Assembly: GCA_977017575.1 (NCBI GenBank)
Contig: CDRNVI010000024.1
Location: forward strand, 248,001-312,000
Reading direction: 5' to 3'
Source of the DNA: Paramoeba atlantica
Lineage: Eukaryota; Discosea
DNA: 64,000 nucleotides
Positions 46,915 to 56,945 of the stretch are shown here, piece after piece. Position 1 is the stretch's first letter. Every line of letters starts with the position of its first letter. A program made the position numbers and the translations under genes. A model generated the notes under the pieces. The model was given only the letters and a program-made list of their open reading frames with translations. It did not search any database and was not told the origin of the DNA.

Positions 46915-49488
46915 TTAAAAATACTTCGCTCTGATGCTCCTCAGAGCATCGAAAATTATACTGCTTTCATGATTTCCATTAAGTACACCATGGATTTCCT
47001 GCAACACTTCCCGTTGTACTGTTTCTGGTCTTCCTTTCATAGAATCGCATGATTGAGGAATGTTAGAGGATGCTTGTTCCCCACGGAGATCACGCTCTTC
47101 TTTCTGTGTTAGAAGAGTTCTGGCTTCGGTAAGAACCTCTTCTGGAAAGCCTAGCGTGGCTGCCAGATCAAGTCCATAGTGTGATTTTGGGCATGATCCA
47201 TCGACGAGTACATGAGTAAACCGTAATCCATTTGGGGTTGCATGTACAACGAAGTGTTGTACTTGTACTTGATAATACAAATTGGCGAGTGATACGAGCT
47301 CGGTGTAATGTGTAGTCATAAGTGATAAAACTCGCTGTTCTGCAAGATAGGATGCAATAGCGAACGCTATGGCACCACCGTCGTGATGGTTCGTACTGCG
47401 CCCCACTTCATCAATAAGCACTAAACTAGATTGTGTGCTGCACTGCAGGATATGTGCAATCTCTATCATTTCTTGCGCAAATGTGCTTGCATCGTTTTCA
47501 ATACTATCATCACACCCCATGCGGGAGCAAATCCTGTCTGAATTCGGAATAACTGCCTCTTCCGCGGGTAACATGCTTCCAATACAAGCGAGAACACAGA
47601 GCTGCCCTGCTTGCTGCAAGTAACATGTCTTTCCTGACATGTTCGCTCCGCAAATTAATGAAAATGATTTGTCGGCCAAAGACAAATTCACATCGTTGTA
47701 TTGCACCTCTCTTCTGTTCATGGCGCCTATATGGGATACCATTGTGGGAGATTTTCCTTTGCGAATTCGAAGCTCTTGTTTTTCAAATTGGGGACGGCAT
47801 ACAAGGATCCCCCAACCAACAGCAGCTTGAGCGAGTGAACAAAGAAAGTCGAGAAGTGAAAGAGCGTCTATCACTTTAAAAAGTATGGAGCTGTTTGCTC
47901 GTATTTCCTTGCTTATGTCTTCAGCAATCAAATCTGCAGCATTCACTATTTTCCGTGTAAGATTGTCACTGTACAGATTGTGCGACATCATCTCTCTCGT
48001 AGTACATGATATTCTTTTCTTCCTTCTGTGCTGTCGAAGAAAAACGTGATCTGGCACTCTTGCGGCATCTAAAACTTCCAAAGACCAATGAAAACCATCA
48101 TTTTGAGCGTGCGCTACTCGTAGGCTTGGTATTGAATACTTTTCCTGTAAACGAGAGCACTCTTCAAGCATGCGAGTCATCACTACAGAAAATTCACGCC
48201 GTGCGTCATCCAATTCAGGATTCAAATTTTCACGTAAACAGAAGTAATTTTGAGCGCATCGAAACGTGCCGGATCCTTCCTCAGAGAACACGTTGTCCGT
48301 TTCAGATAATGTAGGTTCAAAAAAGTCGTCAAGTTTTTGGGAAAATTCTCGTAGATGTGTTGAATCGCAGGCTTGTCGTATATTGCTTAAAAGCTCATTC
48401 GCATCTACAGCACTAAGTAAGACTTTGCTAACCCGTTCTACAAGCATCATCGACTTTCGAATTGCGTTGGTCCTGCCAAGTTTCTGTGATGTATACTTCC
48501 GGTCTGTATTCGTTGGTTGTAAAGTAAAGAACGCAACAAGGCGATCGAGATCTTGCACATTATTCAGAATCGATACGACCTCGTTTCGCACAGCCTGTGT
48601 GTGCATCAAATATTGCACCGCTCCGGTGCGCAGCTCTAAGGTTCGAATGTCTACTATAGGTTGAACAATCGACGCATACAAAAATCTCCTGCCCATCTGT
48701 GTTCTTGTGTGATCGATAGCATCCGCAAGACATATCTCATCGGGATCTACCGCAAGCTCATTGCTTTGCGAAAAGTTCTGCTTAGAGCGCGGACCAACGG
48801 AACGATTGCTAGTCGAAGTTTCTGCAATATTCGTGCGACGTTGGGGTAATAACTGCAGAGCTTGCATTGTGCTGCGACTAAGCTCCATGTATTTCTCACG
48901 CCGATGATACTCAACACGCAACGTACCCGGAATAAATCGTATCTTGTGTAGCTCCGTAAGATAGCGCAACACAGCGGCTAGTGAAGCAAGGCACAAATAT
49001 TTGTCCTTTGCATCGATATACACAGAGCTCTCAGGGGAGAGATAACACAGACCGTCCGAGTCGCTAAATAACTTTCTAGCCACGGCAACAAATTCGACAT
49101 CATGAAACCACACTCTCAAAGTGGTCAAGAAAGAACTCTCCACGCATGTCGAAGGTATAAGAATTTCTTGCACGGAGCATGCAGACAGCTGTTGCAGAGT
49201 TCCTGAGAATGAGGAGTCGTCCAGCATCTGTGTGATGACAAAATGCATAGTGCGTGTGTAGCATTTCGCCAAGCCTACTTCTCGTGCACGATTATAAATG
49301 AGTCCCACAACGCACGGGTCTTCGTTAATGTGTTTTTGAATTTCTACCAGTGGGGTGATCACGGAGGCATGTGTTCGCGGAGATGTAAGCAGTCCACTTT
49401 CATCAAGAACAGTTTTAATGCCGAAGTTCGTCGTATCCGAACGCGAGGAAGAAACGTTTCGATCTGAAAATATTGGATCATAGCCCAT
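46915..49488 (-). CDS. MSH4: MutS homologue 4, meiotic
   Basis: 857 residues. MSH4 pairs with MSH5 and stabilises crossover intermediates in meiosis. The mismatch-binding domain I of MutS is absent and the protein opens at the connector (VVGLIYNRAREVGLAKC), as in MSH4. The ATPase has Walker A GANMSGKT (~residue 620), SRMGCDDSIENDASTFAQEM, Walker B LVLIDEVGRST and TTHYTEL. The longer frame begins with a GTG at 49503; the ATG at 49488 is the better start. TTTAGTTATTCTTTAG (AG at 49516-49517) is the likely trans-splice acceptor. Its presence implies a meiotic program or recent loss of one. Confidence 0.92.
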   Translation of the reverse strand: MGYDPIFSDRNVSSSRSDTTNFGIKTVLDESGLLTSPRTHASVITPLVEIQKHINEDPCVVGLIYNRAREVGLAKCYTRTMHFVITQMLDDSSFSGTLQQLSACSVQEILIPSTCVESSFLTTLRVWFHDVEFVAVARKLFSDSDGLCYLSPESSVYIDAKDKYLCLASLAAVLRYLTELHKIRFIPGTLRVEYHRREKYMELSRSTMQALQLLPQRRTNIAETSTSNRSVGPRSKQNFSQSNELAVDPDEICLADAIDHTRTQMGRRFLYASIVQPIVDIRTLELRTGAVQYLMHTQAVRNEVVSILNNVQDLDRLVAFFTLQPTNTDRKYTSQKLGRTNAIRKSMMLVERVSKVLLSAVDANELLSNIRQACDSTHLREFSQKLDDFFEPTLSETDNVFSEEGSGTFRCAQNYFCLRENLNPELDDARREFSVVMTRMLEECSRLQEKYSIPSLRVAHAQNDGFHWSLEVLDAARVPDHVFLRQHRRKKRISCTTREMMSHNLYSDNLTRKIVNAADLIAEDISKEIRANSSILFKVIDALSLLDFLCSLAQAAVGWGILVCRPQFEKQELRIRKGKSPTMVSHIGAMNRREVQYNDVNLSLADKSFSLICGANMSGKTCYLQQAGQLCVLACIGSMLPAEEAVIPNSDRICSRMGCDDSIENDASTFAQEMIEIAHILQCSTQSSLVLIDEVGRSTNHHDGGAIAFAIASYLAEQRVLSLMTTHYTELVSLANLYYQVQVQHFVVHATPNGLRFTHVLVDGSCPKSHYGLDLAATLGFPEEVLTEARTLLTQKEERDLRGEQASSNIPQSCDSMKGRPETVQREVLQEIHGVLNGNHESSIIFDALRSIRAKYF

Positions 49489-49515
49489 TTCACAATTTTC
49501 CACGGAAATGAATAA

Positions 49516-49517
49516 CT
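49516..49517 (-). promoter_or_regulatory. predicted trans-splice acceptor, MSH4
   Basis: Minus-strand TTTAGTTATTCTTTAG ends 27 nt before the ATG. Confidence 0.5.
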
Positions 49518-49752
49518 AAAGAATAACTAAATGACACTATACCAATGACAAAGGCACACAAGATCGTCCATAATCCTTTCGATGACTGTATTATCCCCAT
49601 TTATGGCATTTTACAAAGACTCATCATTTTTTTCTCAGAAATATAAGAATATCGGTTTTACTGCGATACGTAGTGCACGTCTTTACTGTAAAGAGAAAAT
49701 CAATTTTTTGAAGCGGGAGATTCTTTTTGCTGACCTATTGGTTAGAATTGGT

Positions 49753-50508
49753 TCAAGGGTACAGAAGATCGTAATGTCCAGGACGATATAGTAAATTGAG
49801 GACCGTTGGCACGCCCTCAGGAACAACGTAGCTGTTAAGTGTGGGGGAATTGTCTGCATAAACAATACGGATGCCGACTCCGATGCTTTTGCAAAGAGCA
49901 AGTATTTGAACATGATCAAAATCGCGTCCCGGAATATTTACTTCATTCTGGCAAAATACGTCCATTGTAATTTCTTCCGGAAGGAACACTTCATAATTTT
50001 GAGTGTGGGTCAACAAATATTCTGATGTCAGATATCTGAAAAACTGTACTATGTAATTTCCTACAGAAGATCGAAAAAAGTGCTCAAGAGTGGATACGCT
50101 TTCTTCTTCACGTGCTATACGACTAAATAAATTATAAGTCGCTTCATAGAAGTCGAGAAAATATTCGCCATGCCTTGCAAGTATTGAATCTCGCACATTT
50201 TCAATATTCTGAACTACATGTAAGGCCAAACTCTTTGACTTGGGCGCATTCAGTATCTGATATTCTGCCAGGCCGAAAGCAAAACATCGGGGAAAGCAAT
50301 CTCCATCCCCACGAATCGGCCGCCATTTTGCATAGCTGTTTCTCAAACTCTTTACATTTTTGCTCACGAAATTTTCACTTGTGTATTCGATCTCTAGTGA
50401 TTCAAGCGATTGCAGATCGCCCACAGGTTCCCGTTTGCTAAATTCGTTATACAGAGCTTCATTTTCCGATAGTTGTGTCGTTTGTTCATCACTGTTTTCC
50501 TCCTTCAT
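49753..50508 (-). CDS. otubain-type deubiquitinase (peptidase C65)
   Basis: 251 residues from the ATG at 50508. Otubains cleave Lys48-linked ubiquitin chains. The active-site loop is W-RPIRGDGDCFPRCFAF (Asp69 and Cys71, numbering from this start), and the C-terminal His/Asp is in RPGHYDLLYP. FDHVQILALCKSIGVGIRIVY matches the conserved otubain strand. The length and the Y-x-x-W-RPIRGDGDC context fit OTUB1/2 more than other OTU proteins. The catalytic triad looks complete. The AG at 50516-50517 (ACCTTCAG) is a likely trans-splice acceptor. Confidence 0.88.
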   Translation of the reverse strand: MKEENSDEQTTQLSENEALYNEFSKREPVGDLQSLESLEIEYTSENFVSKNVKSLRNSYAKWRPIRGDGDCFPRCFAFGLAEYQILNAPKSKSLALHVVQNIENVRDSILARHGEYFLDFYEATYNLFSRIAREEESVSTLEHFFRSSVGNYIVQFFRYLTSEYLLTHTQNYEVFLPEEITMDVFCQNEVNIPGRDFDHVQILALCKSIGVGIRIVYADNSPTLNSYVVPEGVPTVLNLLYRPGHYDLLYP

Positions 50509-50515
50509 GCGATCA

Positions 50516-50517
50516 CT
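50516..50517 (-). promoter_or_regulatory. predicted trans-splice acceptor, otubain
   Basis: Minus-strand CTTTTCTCTTTG tract, then ACCTTCAG, 7 nt before the ATG. Confidence 0.45.
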
Positions 50518-50815
50518 GAAGGTATTTTTCAAAGAGAAAAGGTGTTTAAAAATGCTGTCTTTGATTTAGAGTCTCCGTAAATTTTTGTGCATTAAAACTA
50601 AAGGGGGGTTCATCTGTTATTAACAACCGTCTATTAATAACAATAGGTTATTGTTTACAATAACCTATCCAAAATCCGCATCTAAAATCCCATTGTAATG
50701 GGGGGCCCACCCCGCTCTCCCGTGGGACCCTGATCGAGCACATCGCGGCGGCCGCCAATATTCCCAAAATTTCTCAGCGGACGACGGGAGAGGGGGGGGC
50801 ATCGGAGGTGGGAGG

Positions 50816-52390
50816 GTGTCTTCCATCACACGAAACAAGCAATCCACCACGACAACCCAGGGCGCTCCAGTTGAGGAGCGAGGACAAGCCCCTTCCCCCG
50901 AAAACTTAGCAGAGCTCCTTGGGAGGGGGTCCTTACGTAAACTATATGGAGATATACACTCCAATACCCGGCTTGGAAGGAATACACTGCCAGTGTATGC
51001 CATGATTTTATAAACAAGTCAGTGGAGGGCAAGGTCGAGAAGGCCTGGAACCTCCACCTCGCCGTTAAACGTTTCCTTTTTCTCCCCGAGGACAAGCTGT
51101 CGCAACGCCAGCTAGCGCGCGAACTCAGAATGCGTGCCCATCTAGAGGGTTCGGAGGCCTTGGCTCCATCCCCGAGTCAGGCCAGCGGTCCCCCGTGGTC
51201 TGTCAAAAACTGGAGCCAATATACTCCCTTTCTCATTAATTTTTATAAATGGATTTCGAGTTATAAAAATTTAGTTTATGCGGGATCATTAAGTTTTATA
51301 AATCAGAAATTAATTGAACGCTATTTCTTAATCTTTTTCTAAACCAAAGAATTGTTTCTTTTATTCTACTTAAGATGTATTATTTTGTGAACGTGGATGG
51401 ACGCCCCTCGAAGAAATTTCAGAAAAGCGCAAATGGTTGATTTCTATGCTGGAGGCAGATGGTGAGAAAATACAAACTTTATTTAGTAATTTATGGGAAG
51501 ACTATCTCCGTTCAGCACGTGCTGTCATGTTTAGTGCAGGAGAAAGTATGATGGAGGGAATACATGGCCAATGCTTTATAGAACACTCAAAGGAAACTTT
51601 GAGAAAGTAGGAAACTTTGAGAAAGTATGATGGAGGGGATACATGGCCAATACTTTATAGAACACTCAAAGGAAACTTTGAGTTAAACTCCTTTATAGAA
51701 CACTCAAGGGGTTCAGTACCAGACAGAAAACCACTACGTTTCAACCAATGCTCTTTTGGAATATATTGATCGTGTTGTTCAGCCTTACTACATTAAAGTC
51801 ACTGAAGAGCTGAAAATTATCGGAAAACCCTTATTTCTTCTCTTAGATTGCTGCAGTGTACATGTTTCTCGCACGACCAACGAACAGATAATTTCTCAGT
51901 GTTGCTCAGGGGGGAAGTATTTTTGGTTGCGATTGGTTTATGTTCCAGCGGGGTGCACTTCGCTTTATCAACCTTGTGATGTTGGGTTTTTTAATCGACT
52001 GAAACCAAAGATCGCACGATGTCAATACTGCAGTATTGCAGACAGCAACGCCAAAAAGGAGAACGCATAGGCACTGCTAAGGCCTTGGGCGCTAAAATTG
52101 CGAAAGGGCAACTCTTAGAATGTGTCGAGAAGGCGTACAAGGATATGGATGATCCGCTTTTCAAAAATGCAACAATATCTGCATGGGCCAAATGCGGAAT
52201 CACGACCGAAACTCTTAAAGATTCAACTAATTCTTTCGAAGCCCAGACTCGTCGACGTGATTTATTCTCCTATGTGGCGGAAGATGCAGATGAGTCAGAG
52301 CATGAGGATGCTCTGACTATGCCTGAAGAACTTGACTCACAGCTTCAGATAGGTATTGATATTCGTTTATAGTACATTACCTCTATGTGA
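50816..52390 (+). mobile_element. pogo-like (DDE_1) transposon remnant
   Basis: The catalytic part (51756-52070) reads GKPLFLLLDCCSVHVSRTTN and RLVYVPAGCTSLYQPCDVGFFNRLK, the second and third acidic motifs of DDE_1 transposases. The frame then shifts near 52020 to a tail rich in acids (52019-52372) ending PEELDSQLQIGIDIRL. Upstream (51022-51342) a possible helix-turn-helix (EDKLSQRQLARELRM) may be its DNA-binding part, but stop codons separate the pieces. A ~85-bp tandem duplication (51.54-51.69 kb) lies inside. It is an old copy of the family also seen at 25103-25315. Confidence 0.65.
51540..51705 (+). repeat. tandem duplication in pogo-like remnant
   Basis: A ~70-bp segment containing GAGAAAGTATGATGGAGGG and ACATGGCCAAT...CTTTATAGAACACTC occurs at about 51540 and again at about 51617, with a partial third copy of the end near 51690. 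Confidence 0.7.
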
Positions 52391-53550
52391 TTTCTTTTGC
52401 TTATTTGACTCTCAGCTTCAGATATTGATTCATGAAAAAATGCTCATGTAGGGGAAAAGACAATCTTTTTGGGGGGGATTTTCTTTCTGAGATGATGATA
52501 CTGATTTTTGTAAAACGCGATTCGCTGAAAAAAATCTGCATGGGGAAGCATGGCCGGGACCTACTCGCGGTCTTCCCTGGCACTACCATCTTACAGATCG
52601 TACTAGCGCCGACCTTTTGGAATAGCGGTCATTTATACGGGATCATTAATTTTTATAATTATAATTATAATTATAATTATAACTCACTTTTTGTTATAAT
52701 TTATAATTTATAAAAATTAAGAGAGGGAGAGTATTTTATTTGACAGGTAATCATTTTCCCGAAAATTGAATTTGTGCTGTGTTAATATTGTCAAAGGATT
52801 GTTATGTGTAACTGAGTTTTCATGAAGTTCCTTCATGTTCAAAGGTTCATGTGAGGGGCTGCGGATGACGTAAAGCGCTGTTTCGCGGTGTTTCGCGCTG
52901 TTTCACGCTGTTTCGCGGCGTTTCAACACTAGGTAAGTCAAAAAGGAAATAAGTAGCTATTTTTTATTTGAAATAACCTATGAATGAAAGCAGAGTAGGC
53001 ACTCGAGGGGGGCAAAGTTTGGGAGTATACCGCGGTGATCTCCATGCATAAAAAAGATTAAAATATTAATGTACTATACAGTTCAAAACTGATCTTCAGC
53101 ACTCATTCGCAAATATTAAAAAAGTTGAACACATTTCAAATACTGTGACCCCCTTTAACGTAGAATAATGCGTCTTGTCTCTATGATAGGGGGGTTTGGG
53201 GGGAGTGTATATTAAAGGCGGGTTAAAGTACTGTACTTAGTGCTGATCTTCTCCACTTTACACTTTCGCACTTCGTATTCCTTTTTTCGCCCCATAGCGT
53301 TTTACTCGAGCTCGGGAAATCGAAAGACCCTGCCCGATAGGCCCTTTGCAGGGCTTTCCACTTGGTCACTTTCCACTTGGCTGCTTTCAGCGCTTGCTTC
53401 GAGGGAAGTGGAAGCTTTCATCCTTTTTTGGCGCCATGCTGCGCAAGCGCGAGACCGTTGTCCCGTGATCGAGCGCCACAAGCTCTCGACAAAGTCTCCC
53501 ACCTTGCCTTTTCGTCGCGGAGCATATAATGGTTGCTCCTCAAGGTAGCT
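52391..53550. other. spacer, low-complexity AT and TTTCGCG repeats
   Basis: Holds an AT-rich run of TAATTA units (52.65-52.71 kb), short repeats of CGCTGTTTCG type (52.88-52.93 kb), and no frame with recognisable domains. Confidence 0.5.
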
Positions 53551-53960
53551 TTACATGTCTTGGGCAACTTCACCCAGAAAGTACAGTTCACGTGGACGCA
53601 CATCGAGTAGGAGATGTCCTCGGTGCTGTAACAGGAAAAGAACTGTGCGACGAAGAATAGAGGAGCCAACAGGAACATTACCAATGCTCCTCTTTCCCAC
53701 AGAAAAACATTCCAGGGCCCTGTTTACCCGTTCCATGATGCTTGTCACCTTCTCACCAAGCTCTTCAGGAGAAATCTGGAGGATTAGCTTATCAAACACA
53801 GTTACGCGTTTCGTGAAAACCTTTTTCGTCGAGCTAACGACGAGCTCAATGATGATATCATTGAGCTCGTCGTTTGATTGATATCATCTTCTGCCACCTC
53901 GTCGTCTTCAAATTCACGAAGGATCGTTTTCTTTAAAGATTTGTTGTCCTCTGCGTCCAT
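53551..53960 (-). pseudogene. host gene of unknown function broken by a fold-back insertion
   Basis: Starts MDAEDNKSLKKTILREFEDD at 53960, with a good trans-splice-acceptor context just upstream (CATTCTTTTTAG and CCTTCTGTAG). After EVAEDDI the frame meets a 39-bp palindrome (53836-53874) and stops soon after. In the next frame the sequence reads on as IIELVVSSTKKVFTKRVTVF and then ILQISPEELGEKVTSIMERV to GEVAQDM-stop at 53551. Removing one arm of the palindrome with its flank (26 or 29 nt) would rejoin the frames, so one inverted-duplication event explains the break. No family recognised. It is alternatively a very short real protein, or a cis-spliced gene. Confidence 0.5.
53836..53874. repeat. 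39-bp near-perfect palindrome in a broken gene
   Basis: AACGACGAGCTCAATGAT (53836-53853) is exactly inverted at 53857-53874 around a GAT spacer. Confidence 0.95.
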
Positions 53961-54518
53961 ATCCTACAGAAGGAATATTGTACTAAAAAGAATGCTAAAA
54001 AATGTGAAAAATAAAAATATTCGTGTCGACATCTATTCGTATGGTGTAGTAAGCTGTAGTTATTTTATTCGTGCCGACATCTACTCGTATGGTGTAGTTA
54101 TCTTATTAAACTTAAATACGATCATATTTCTATTCAGACAACTCCTTCTTCTTCTTACCTTTACCTGGCTTCTTTGGGTTATACGGCACATGATGAATGT
54201 GCTCCTTAAGAAACTGGGTGGGAGTGTCTGGGAGCGCCTGAGAGCCGCACCTTATCCTTTTTGTACGCCACCAATGCCAAGCAGACCAATGTAGTACATC
54301 CTGGGCGGTCCATTGAGTATTCCAATCATTGAAATATAAGTTGAAACGTCATGAGTATGAGTGGAAACGTTTTAAAGAGTCACGAAAAGGTTTTTTTGAA
54401 CAGAAAAAAATGGATTTCAACCTACATTTATAGTGCCGGTTACCAGAAAGGAAGTTCATATAAAGAAGTCCGACTTGTACTCAATATCACCATAGTATGA
54501 TACACTGACCATCGTCTA
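53961..54518. other. intergenic spacer
   Basis: Contains a short direct repeat (CGACATCTATTCGTATGGTG / CGACATCTACTCGTATGGTG, ~54027 and ~54073). No gene. Confidence 0.5.
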
Positions 54519-56477
54519 TTAATATTTTGACGTGATAGATGGGCGGTACGCTTCTCGTCGCGACTGCATCAAGGCAACGTCGCCTCCTTCGGTGCCATTG
54601 GCAATGTGTTTAAAGCTCCGATTGAATGGTCCGTGACGCGCGCAGCCAAATTTCGCACTCCCTTTCTTGACTCCGGCAAGATGCCCACGTCGGGCCTCCC
54701 AGGCCCTATACGCCTCTCGGTCCTGTTTCTTTTCCGTCTGACGAGGAGGGACACCTTTGTGAAACTCTACCGTCCTTGGGTGAAACGGAGGAGCAAATGT
54801 TCCGCTCGTTTTGAGATACGTCTTCTCTAAATGGGGCGCTACGGCTCTCCGAAGAATAATTCGAACAAACTTACGCGTCATCTTATTTCGTCGTTTTTTG
54901 ATCCATTGCTTAACGGTGGGTTTGTAGTAACCCCACCAGTTGCTCACATTTGTAAGAGGCAAATTTCGAAAAAGGAGATTCTTTAGCGCGCCGACGATCG
55001 TTCTTTGCCGAGATGTAAATAGAGAAATAACCGCTGCAGGTCTTCCACATTGACCAGTGCGTCCGGCGCGTTGTAAATACAGTGCGCTATGATTAGGCAT
55101 CGTGTAGTTTATAACGACATTCACACCCCCGTCTAAGCCTCGAGACATAATGTCAGACGTACAAAGAATATTTACATCCCCTTTTAGCCATTTTTCATAC
55201 GTTTCGGCACGTTCTTTTAGTGGTAAACGTGCATGAAATTGTGCCACAGGATAGCCTCGGCCTTGTAACCTATAAAAGATACCGATCGTAGTTTTGATGT
55301 CGCTGCTAAAAATCAGGATTCTCTTTTTATTCGTGTCCTGGACACTTGTTTTGGAGCCAGTACCCGTGCTACTTGTTCGAGACGTGCTCCCAATAGGGGC
55401 TAATGATTTCTGTTCGCTGGATTGGGGAACGCTTGAGAGCTGACTTATGGGTGCATTACGTTGCTGTGGTCTGTAACCACACCGACGTAATATATACGCC
55501 AGCCAATCCAGTTTGTAATTTTCGCGTCTCATTTCGATAAATCGGTGACGCGTGTTGGCTGCTGGGCGATGAAGGTCCGATGAGACAAGACGTGGCATTT
55601 TGGGAAACGATTTGTCGAGAAATCGAGTCAGGGATTCTGTGACGACTGAGCTTACCAACACGATCTGTGTGTTTACTTCCCAGAGCCATTGATAGATGTT
55701 TCTATCCCGAATTCGATTAAGAATCCGTTGTGCGGTGTAGTCATGGGCATAAGATATAAGGGTATCTGCCTCGTCCACAACGACATGGCGAATGTCATCG
55801 AGAAACAGCCTACGATTCTCTATCCGGGTACTCAATATTGCAGGAGTGGTAATAAGTACATCCATAAGCCGATGTGAGGACTGACGTAGGCGATTCCAGT
55901 GATGGCCAGAGCGTTTCATTCCCATAAACGTTACGGATTTAAGCCCAGTTGCGTTGTCAAATTCTTTACACCACCGAGAAATCTGTCTGCATAATTCTTG
56001 TGTGGGAACCAAGATAATTGCTCTTGGACGACACTCTCGTGTGGGAACTTTGTATATGTCCCGATCCTTCTGCATGCAAAGGTACATAGGAAGAAGATAG
56101 GACATCGTCTTACCAGTTCCGGAGGCGGCCGCTACGAGTACGCTAGTTCTCTGAAGTAAAGTAGGAAGGGTAAGCTTTTGTATTTGAGATGGGGTGGTAA
56201 TCCCGAATTCTTTCTCAAGCATTACACGAATTGCTTTAGGAACGTGATACTGCTCAAACGTTTCGTAAATAGGGGCCGGATGTGTGATCTCTCGCTTCGC
56301 CTCATTTCGATTTTGTGTGCTTCTGAGTACTTCCCATGGTAGCATGTGTCCTCCGCGAGTGGCATCGTTCGATGAAAAAACATCCCCATAAACCTTTCTC
56401 GCGGCGCGGACGGCTATGGTTCGAGTCTTATGTAGCCATACACGGTTACTCGGGGATAATGTATTTGGAAAAACCAT
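54519..56477 (-). CDS. DEAD-box RNA helicase, probably mitochondrial
   Basis: 652 residues. The first ~35 residues are basic with few acids (RVWLHKTRTIAVRAARKVYG), suggesting mitochondrial import. Motifs: Q motif (TTPSQIQKLTLP), I ASGTGKT (118-124), Ia PTQEL, II VDEAD (~235), III SSV in place of SAT, V-like TSDIMSRGLD and VI QRAGRTGQCGR (Gln in place of the first His). A Ser/Thr-rich insert of ~45 residues separates the two RecA domains. The C-terminal ~130 residues are strongly basic (IKKRRNKMTRKFVRIILRRA), likely RNA-binding. Possible roles are organelle RNA processing or ribosome assembly. Confidence 0.9.
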   Translation of the reverse strand: MVFPNTLSPSNRVWLHKTRTIAVRAARKVYGDVFSSNDATRGGHMLPWEVLRSTQNRNEAKREITHPAPIYETFEQYHVPKAIRVMLEKEFGITTPSQIQKLTLPTLLQRTSVLVAAASGTGKTMSYLLPMYLCMQKDRDIYKVPTRECRPRAIILVPTQELCRQISRWCKEFDNATGLKSVTFMGMKRSGHHWNRLRQSSHRLMDVLITTPAILSTRIENRRLFLDDIRHVVVDEADTLISYAHDYTAQRILNRIRDRNIYQWLWEVNTQIVLVSSVVTESLTRFLDKSFPKMPRLVSSDLHRPAANTRHRFIEMRRENYKLDWLAYILRRCGYRPQQRNAPISQLSSVPQSSEQKSLAPIGSTSRTSSTGTGSKTSVQDTNKKRILIFSSDIKTTIGIFYRLQGRGYPVAQFHARLPLKERAETYEKWLKGDVNILCTSDIMSRGLDGGVNVVINYTMPNHSALYLQRAGRTGQCGRPAAVISLFTSRQRTIVGALKNLLFRNLPLTNVSNWWGYYKPTVKQWIKKRRNKMTRKFVRIILRRAVAPHLEKTYLKTSGTFAPPFHPRTVEFHKGVPPRQTEKKQDREAYRAWEARRGHLAGVKKGSAKFGCARHGPFNRSFKHIANGTEGGDVALMQSRREAYRPSITSKY

Positions 56478-56945
56478 TGCAAAAAGGAGAAAATAGTAGA
56501 GGTACGACGAAAGTAAGAGGGTTATTTTCTTTTTTGAGCGTAGATTCTTTTTTTACACTTCTTTTACTCTCAAAGGAAACTTCAATATGATGAGTGTCAG
56601 CTATAAAGCAATTTTAATCTGTATATCAACATTTCCTGCATCCTTGACGAAAGTGTAAGTATTGAAGTGTAAGTATTAAAGGAGACAAGCGTTCTCAAAC
56701 ATTCATGAAATTGGAGGATCTGTCTCGGGAAAACGGTCCGCTCCGCCTTTCTGCTTCCATCGCAAGCGGAACGTTCAAGACATAGCCGAAATGGTACGGT
56801 ACAAAACTTACCTCAATCGAACAGAATAGTAATATGACTTGATAAGGGTAAATGCAGCTGTTTACAACTGTAAGCTTTAATCTTGGAATTAAGGGATGGC
56901 GTAACTTCGCTGCAATCAGTGACGTAATACCACCGACACGACTCT
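56478..56945. other. intergenic spacer
   Basis: Between the DUF2071 gene and the helicase gene. No other feature recognised. Confidence 0.5.

Noticed and set aside
53418-53684. Minus-strand frame MVMFLLAPLFFVAQFF...
   Set aside because: Overlaps the better-supported broken gene at 53551-53960 in another frame and has no domain; cannot be excluded fully.
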